A DNA stretch of 8,527 nt from Metaruminococcus_A sp964607135 (GTDB lineage Bacteria; Bacillota; Clostridia; Oscillospirales; Ruminococcaceae), in the NCBI GenBank assembly GCA_964607135.1, contig CAZSIV010000068.1, forward strand, positions 1 to 8,527, given 5' to 3'. The notes under the pieces are model-generated. The model saw only the letters and a list, made by a program, of their open reading frames with translations, did no database searches and was not told the DNA's origin. Shown piece after piece: positions 6,816-8,527 of this stretch. Positions within the stretch are counted from its first letter, which is position 1. The number at the start of each line of letters is the position of its first letter. The position numbers and the translations under genes were made by a program.

Positions 6816-6837
6816 GAGGTGATAAGTAATGCCTTGA
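6816..6837 (+). promoter_or_regulatory. Orphan ribosome binding site with a two-codon reading frame (ATG CCT TGA)
   Basis: GAGGTGAT (6816-6823) is an 8-base perfect match to the 16S anti-Shine-Dalgarno, 5 bases before ATG (6829-6831), but the frame ends after Met-Pro at TGA (6835-6837). A second ATG at 6839 also stops after three codons. Such a good initiation site with no gene suggests the 5' end of a deleted gene, or a minimal leader in an antisense transcript. Confidence 0.5.
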
Positions 6838-6846
6838 AATGAGAAT

Positions 6847-8352
6847 TTAAATTGTCCATTTTACGACAATACTCTTTGCTGGGTATATGGTAATTTCATC
6901 AATGCAGTCCATTATTTCATTGAGAGCAATTTCTTTGTAGCTTGCCCTCAATAGCTTGCGAAACACCTGATATTGTTCTTTATAGGCCGCCTTACTCGCA
7001 ATAATACCATCCCGTATCTCCTTCTTTTCGTTCGCTGCATCCTGAGCTACTCGAAATTCCTCTTTGCCGATCTCTCCGCAAACAAATTTCTCGTAATGAT
7101 GAACAGCATTCCTAAAAGCCTCTTGATATTGCTGATCAGCTTGGTCAATCTCGTCATTAAGTCGCATTAGTTCCTGCTTGTGTTGCAGATTAGAAATGAA
7201 ATGCTCGTTTACGTATAGTGTCAGTTGACGATAGATAGCACTAAAAACATCTTCCTCCCGCACATACATACCAGTGCATTTGCCAGCACCTAAACGGTTC
7301 TTGGTAATACAGGTGAAGAAGTACCAATCTGCATGATTGGTTCCGCGTTTACGCTGCATTTTTCCGCCGCAGCAGCCGCAGATGACTTTACCTTTTAGAA
7401 TGTTATCTGTCGATTGGCTATTTGTTGTGATGTTAAACGCTTTCGCTTGAAACGACTTCTGAATAGCGTCAAAGGTATCCGCATCTACCAAAGGCTCGTG
7501 CGTTGCTGCAACAGCCCGCTTTTCTTTCCCTTGTACAAGCATACCGGTATAAGTTCGATTGGTCAGGATATACTTGACTGATCTGCTATTCCAGTCCCCG
7601 CTGCCATCATCATAGTTTCCGGCCAAACCGTTTAATCTGGCATGTTGGATCGGTGTGGGAATTTCTTTCTCGTTCAGATACCGAACTATGGCGGTTACGC
7701 CATTGCCATTAGCTGCTAACTCAAAGATTTTTCGTACAATAATAGCTGCTTTAGGATCGGGAATGAGTTGATCATGGTTAGATTCTGATTTTTGATAACC
7801 AAATGGGGCTCTTGGTCCAATAAATGTCCCGTGTTGTGCCTTCATGTCTAAAGTCGCCTCCACTTTCTTTTTAATTTCAATAGATACTTGTTCATTAAAT
7901 GCGTTTGTTATTGGTATGCGGATTCTGGAACTGTAAGGATGTTCTTGATTGGTAATGCCATCAATAGTGTCAAATTGATCGTTTACAGATACAAATCGTA
8001 CTCCATTGGCTGGGAAAAGAACTTCAACATAGTAACCGATGGTGATATAGTCTCTCCCTAGGCGAGAGAGGTCCTTCACAATGACACAGTTAATTTTGCC
8101 TGCAAGGATGTCTCGAATCATCTCCTGAAACGCTGGGCGGTCAAACCGCTTTCCACTGAAGCCGTTATCGACATAATACCGTGATATAGGAATTTGATGC
8201 TGATCGCCCCAGCATTCGATAATAAATTTCTGGTTTTGAATAGAACTCGCTTCTTCCCTATTTACAACCGAAAGTCGTATGTAGCCTACTACATCAGCAG
8301 CAGGAGGTTTACTCAGTTCTGCGTGTTGGTGCTTTCTACTTCTTCGTGCCAT
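6847..8352 (-). CDS. Large serine recombinase (TndX/TnpX-type) of the inserted element
   Basis: The protein has 501 residues from the ATG at 8352 (MARRSRK), chosen for its AAAGGAG 7 bases upstream. The frame stays open for 41 more codons to an ATG lying on the attachment core at 8475. The N-terminal resolvase domain carries the nucleophile in VVGYIRLS (Ser28, with Arg26) and KDLSRLGRD (93-101), which provides the active-site arginines. The recombinase DNA-binding domain begins near GPRAPFGY (about 179-186). A zinc ribbon follows, with ligands C325, C328, C348 and C359, then a coiled-coil region (from about 378) and a C-terminal tail. Family members integrate and excise circular elements by two-base staggered cuts, which agrees with the CA core found at both junctions. 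Gene position at the element end, reading inward, is usual for such enzymes. It looks intact. Its GC content appears closer to the interrupted integrase than to the cargo. Confidence 0.95.
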   Translation of the reverse strand: MARRSRKHQHAELSKPPAADVVGYIRLSVVNREEASSIQNQKFIIECWGDQHQIPISRYYVDNGFSGKRFDRPAFQEMIRDILAGKINCVIVKDLSRLGRDYITIGYYVEVLFPANGVRFVSVNDQFDTIDGITNQEHPYSSRIRIPITNAFNEQVSIEIKKKVEATLDMKAQHGTFIGPRAPFGYQKSESNHDQLIPDPKAAIIVRKIFELAANGNGVTAIVRYLNEKEIPTPIQHARLNGLAGNYDDGSGDWNSRSVKYILTNRTYTGMLVQGKEKRAVAATHEPLVDADTFDAIQKSFQAKAFNITTNSQSTDNILKGKVICGCCGGKMQRKRGTNHADWYFFTCITKNRLGAGKCTGMYVREEDVFSAIYRQLTLYVNEHFISNLQHKQELMRLNDEIDQADQQYQEAFRNAVHHYEKFVCGEIGKEEFRVAQDAANEKKEIRDGIIASKAAYKEQYQVFRKLLRASYKEIALNEIMDCIDEITIYPAKSIVVKWTI

Positions 8353-8406
8353 GGAAAAGCTCCTTTCAATGGAAAAGGCTACGGCGTCAACCGCAGCCTC
8401 GACAAT

Positions 8407-8435
8407 ATCATACCATATGTCATTTTCCACTTCCA
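8407..8435 (-). promoter_or_regulatory. Possible promoter for the serine recombinase
   Basis: On the minus strand TATGAT (8407-8412) is preceded by TGG, making an extended -10 (TGnTATGAT), with a weak -35 TGGAAG (8430-8435) at 17 bases. It lies about 55 bases upstream of the chosen start codon. Support is modest because the -35 matches consensus at only three positions and the region also contains a direct repeat. Confidence 0.3.
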
Positions 8436-8466
8436 CGAGAGAGTCCCCATTTTCCGCTTCCACGAG
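8421..8466. repeat. Direct repeat of 19 bp next to the right end of the element
   Basis: CATTTTCCACTTCCACGAG (8421-8439) recurs as CATTTTCCGCTTCCACGAG (8448-8466), with one mismatch and a 27-base period. The inner edge of the second copy is 6 bases from the CA core. Because the period is a multiple of three, the extended recombinase frame would read LVEAEN and LVEVEN. Repeats this close to an att core could be binding sites for the recombinase or its directionality factor. I see no matching copy at the left end. Confidence 0.6.
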
Positions 8467-8484
8467 CTTAGACATAGCTGTGCA
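8465..8484. other. Right attachment junction of the inserted element, CA core at 8473-8474
   Basis: Element sequence ends in GCTTAGA, the core CA follows, and TAGCTGTGCA returns to integrase coding sequence. Joining 580 to 8473 restores CTTCGGCATAGCTGTGCA, which reads Leu-Arg-His-Ser-Cys-Ala, as expected for this integrase family. The reconstruction defines the pre-insertion target site. Confidence 0.8.
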
Positions 8485-8527
8485 AGTTTACTGCTTGCAA
8501 ACGGCGTACCCCTCAAACATATTCAGG
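8473..8527 (+). pseudogene. Tyrosine integrase, 3' part, resuming after the insertion
   Basis: From CAT at 8473 the frame reads H-S-C-A-S-L-L-L-A-N-G-V-P-L-K-H-I-Q to the window edge. This is the standard continuation of HDLRH in Tn916-type and related integrases (HSCASLLLANGVxxKxIQ). It should run on to the third catalytic histidine and the tyrosine outside the window. It has no start of its own here and would be translated only after excision of the element. Confidence 0.9.

Larger units (their letters stand above)
583..8474. mobile_element. Serine-recombinase integrative element carrying a nucleotide/DNA-modification operon
   Basis: The element is delimited by the split tyrosine integrase. 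Counting one copy of the CA core, it is 7892 bp. It holds a large serine recombinase at its right end and a leftward operon of six genes, with no conjugation or replication genes, so it is either a small mobilisable cargo element or a passenger dependent on other elements for transfer. Short non-coding ends are present: about 104 very AT-rich bases on the left (584-687), with no GC-rich hairpin terminator, and about 120 bases on the right containing a 19-bp direct repeat. The boundaries are seen in the sequence. Mobility is inferred from the recombinase and the clean two-base junction. Confidence 0.88.

Noticed and set aside
1..8527. CRISPR arrays, tRNA or rRNA genes, insertion-sequence transposases, conjugation genes
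   Set aside because: No regularly spaced repeats, cloverleaf-like segments, DDE transposase motifs, relaxase or type IV secretion proteins were seen.

Overview
The window looks like DNA from a low-GC Gram-positive gut-type anaerobe (Clostridia such as Lachnospiraceae or Oscillospiraceae). This is inferred from the Tn916/Tn1549-style tyrosine integrase, the TndX/TnpX-style large serine recombinase, strong GGAGG-type ribosome binding sites and an AT-rich cargo. I cannot name a species.

The layout is one mobile element nested inside another, and both ends can be read directly. Bases 2-583 encode the middle of a tyrosine integrase that stops being integrase right after its catalytic HDLRH box. 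Bases 8473-8527 resume the same protein in the same direction (H-S-C-A-S-L-L-L-A-N-G-V-P-L-K-H-I-Q). Everything between is an insertion of about 7.9 kb. The only bases common to both junctions are the dinucleotide CA (581-582 and 8473-8474), as expected for the two-base crossover of a serine recombinase.

The inserted element has two parts. At its right end, reading leftward, is a 501-residue large serine recombinase (6847-8352), the probable integration and excision enzyme. To its left is a compact leftward operon under a near-consensus sigma-A-type promoter (6723-6751). In transcription order it encodes a small excisionase-type HTH protein, a membrane-anchored protein of unknown function, a COG2509-like FAD-dependent oxidoreductase with a Cys-rich segment, a SAMHD1/dGTPase-like HD phosphohydrolase, an amino-methyltransferase with DPFGGxGTT and TSPPY motifs, and a fusion of a guanylate-kinase-like domain with a dCTP-deaminase/dUTPase-fold domain ending in a membrane tail. 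Genes overlap or lie a few bases apart, implying coupled translation.

The last five genes look like a single cargo system centred on nucleotides and DNA modification. Two plausible readings are an anti-phage defence acting on nucleotide pools and a nucleotide or base modification pathway. I do not recognise this exact gene set as a named system. The deaminase-fold domain lacks the residues used for deamination, so it may be a nucleotide sensor. Divergent from the operon promoter, a second good promoter and a perfect ribosome binding site point into the 3' end of the recombinase but serve only a two-codon reading frame. This looks like the remnant of a lost gene or an antisense unit.
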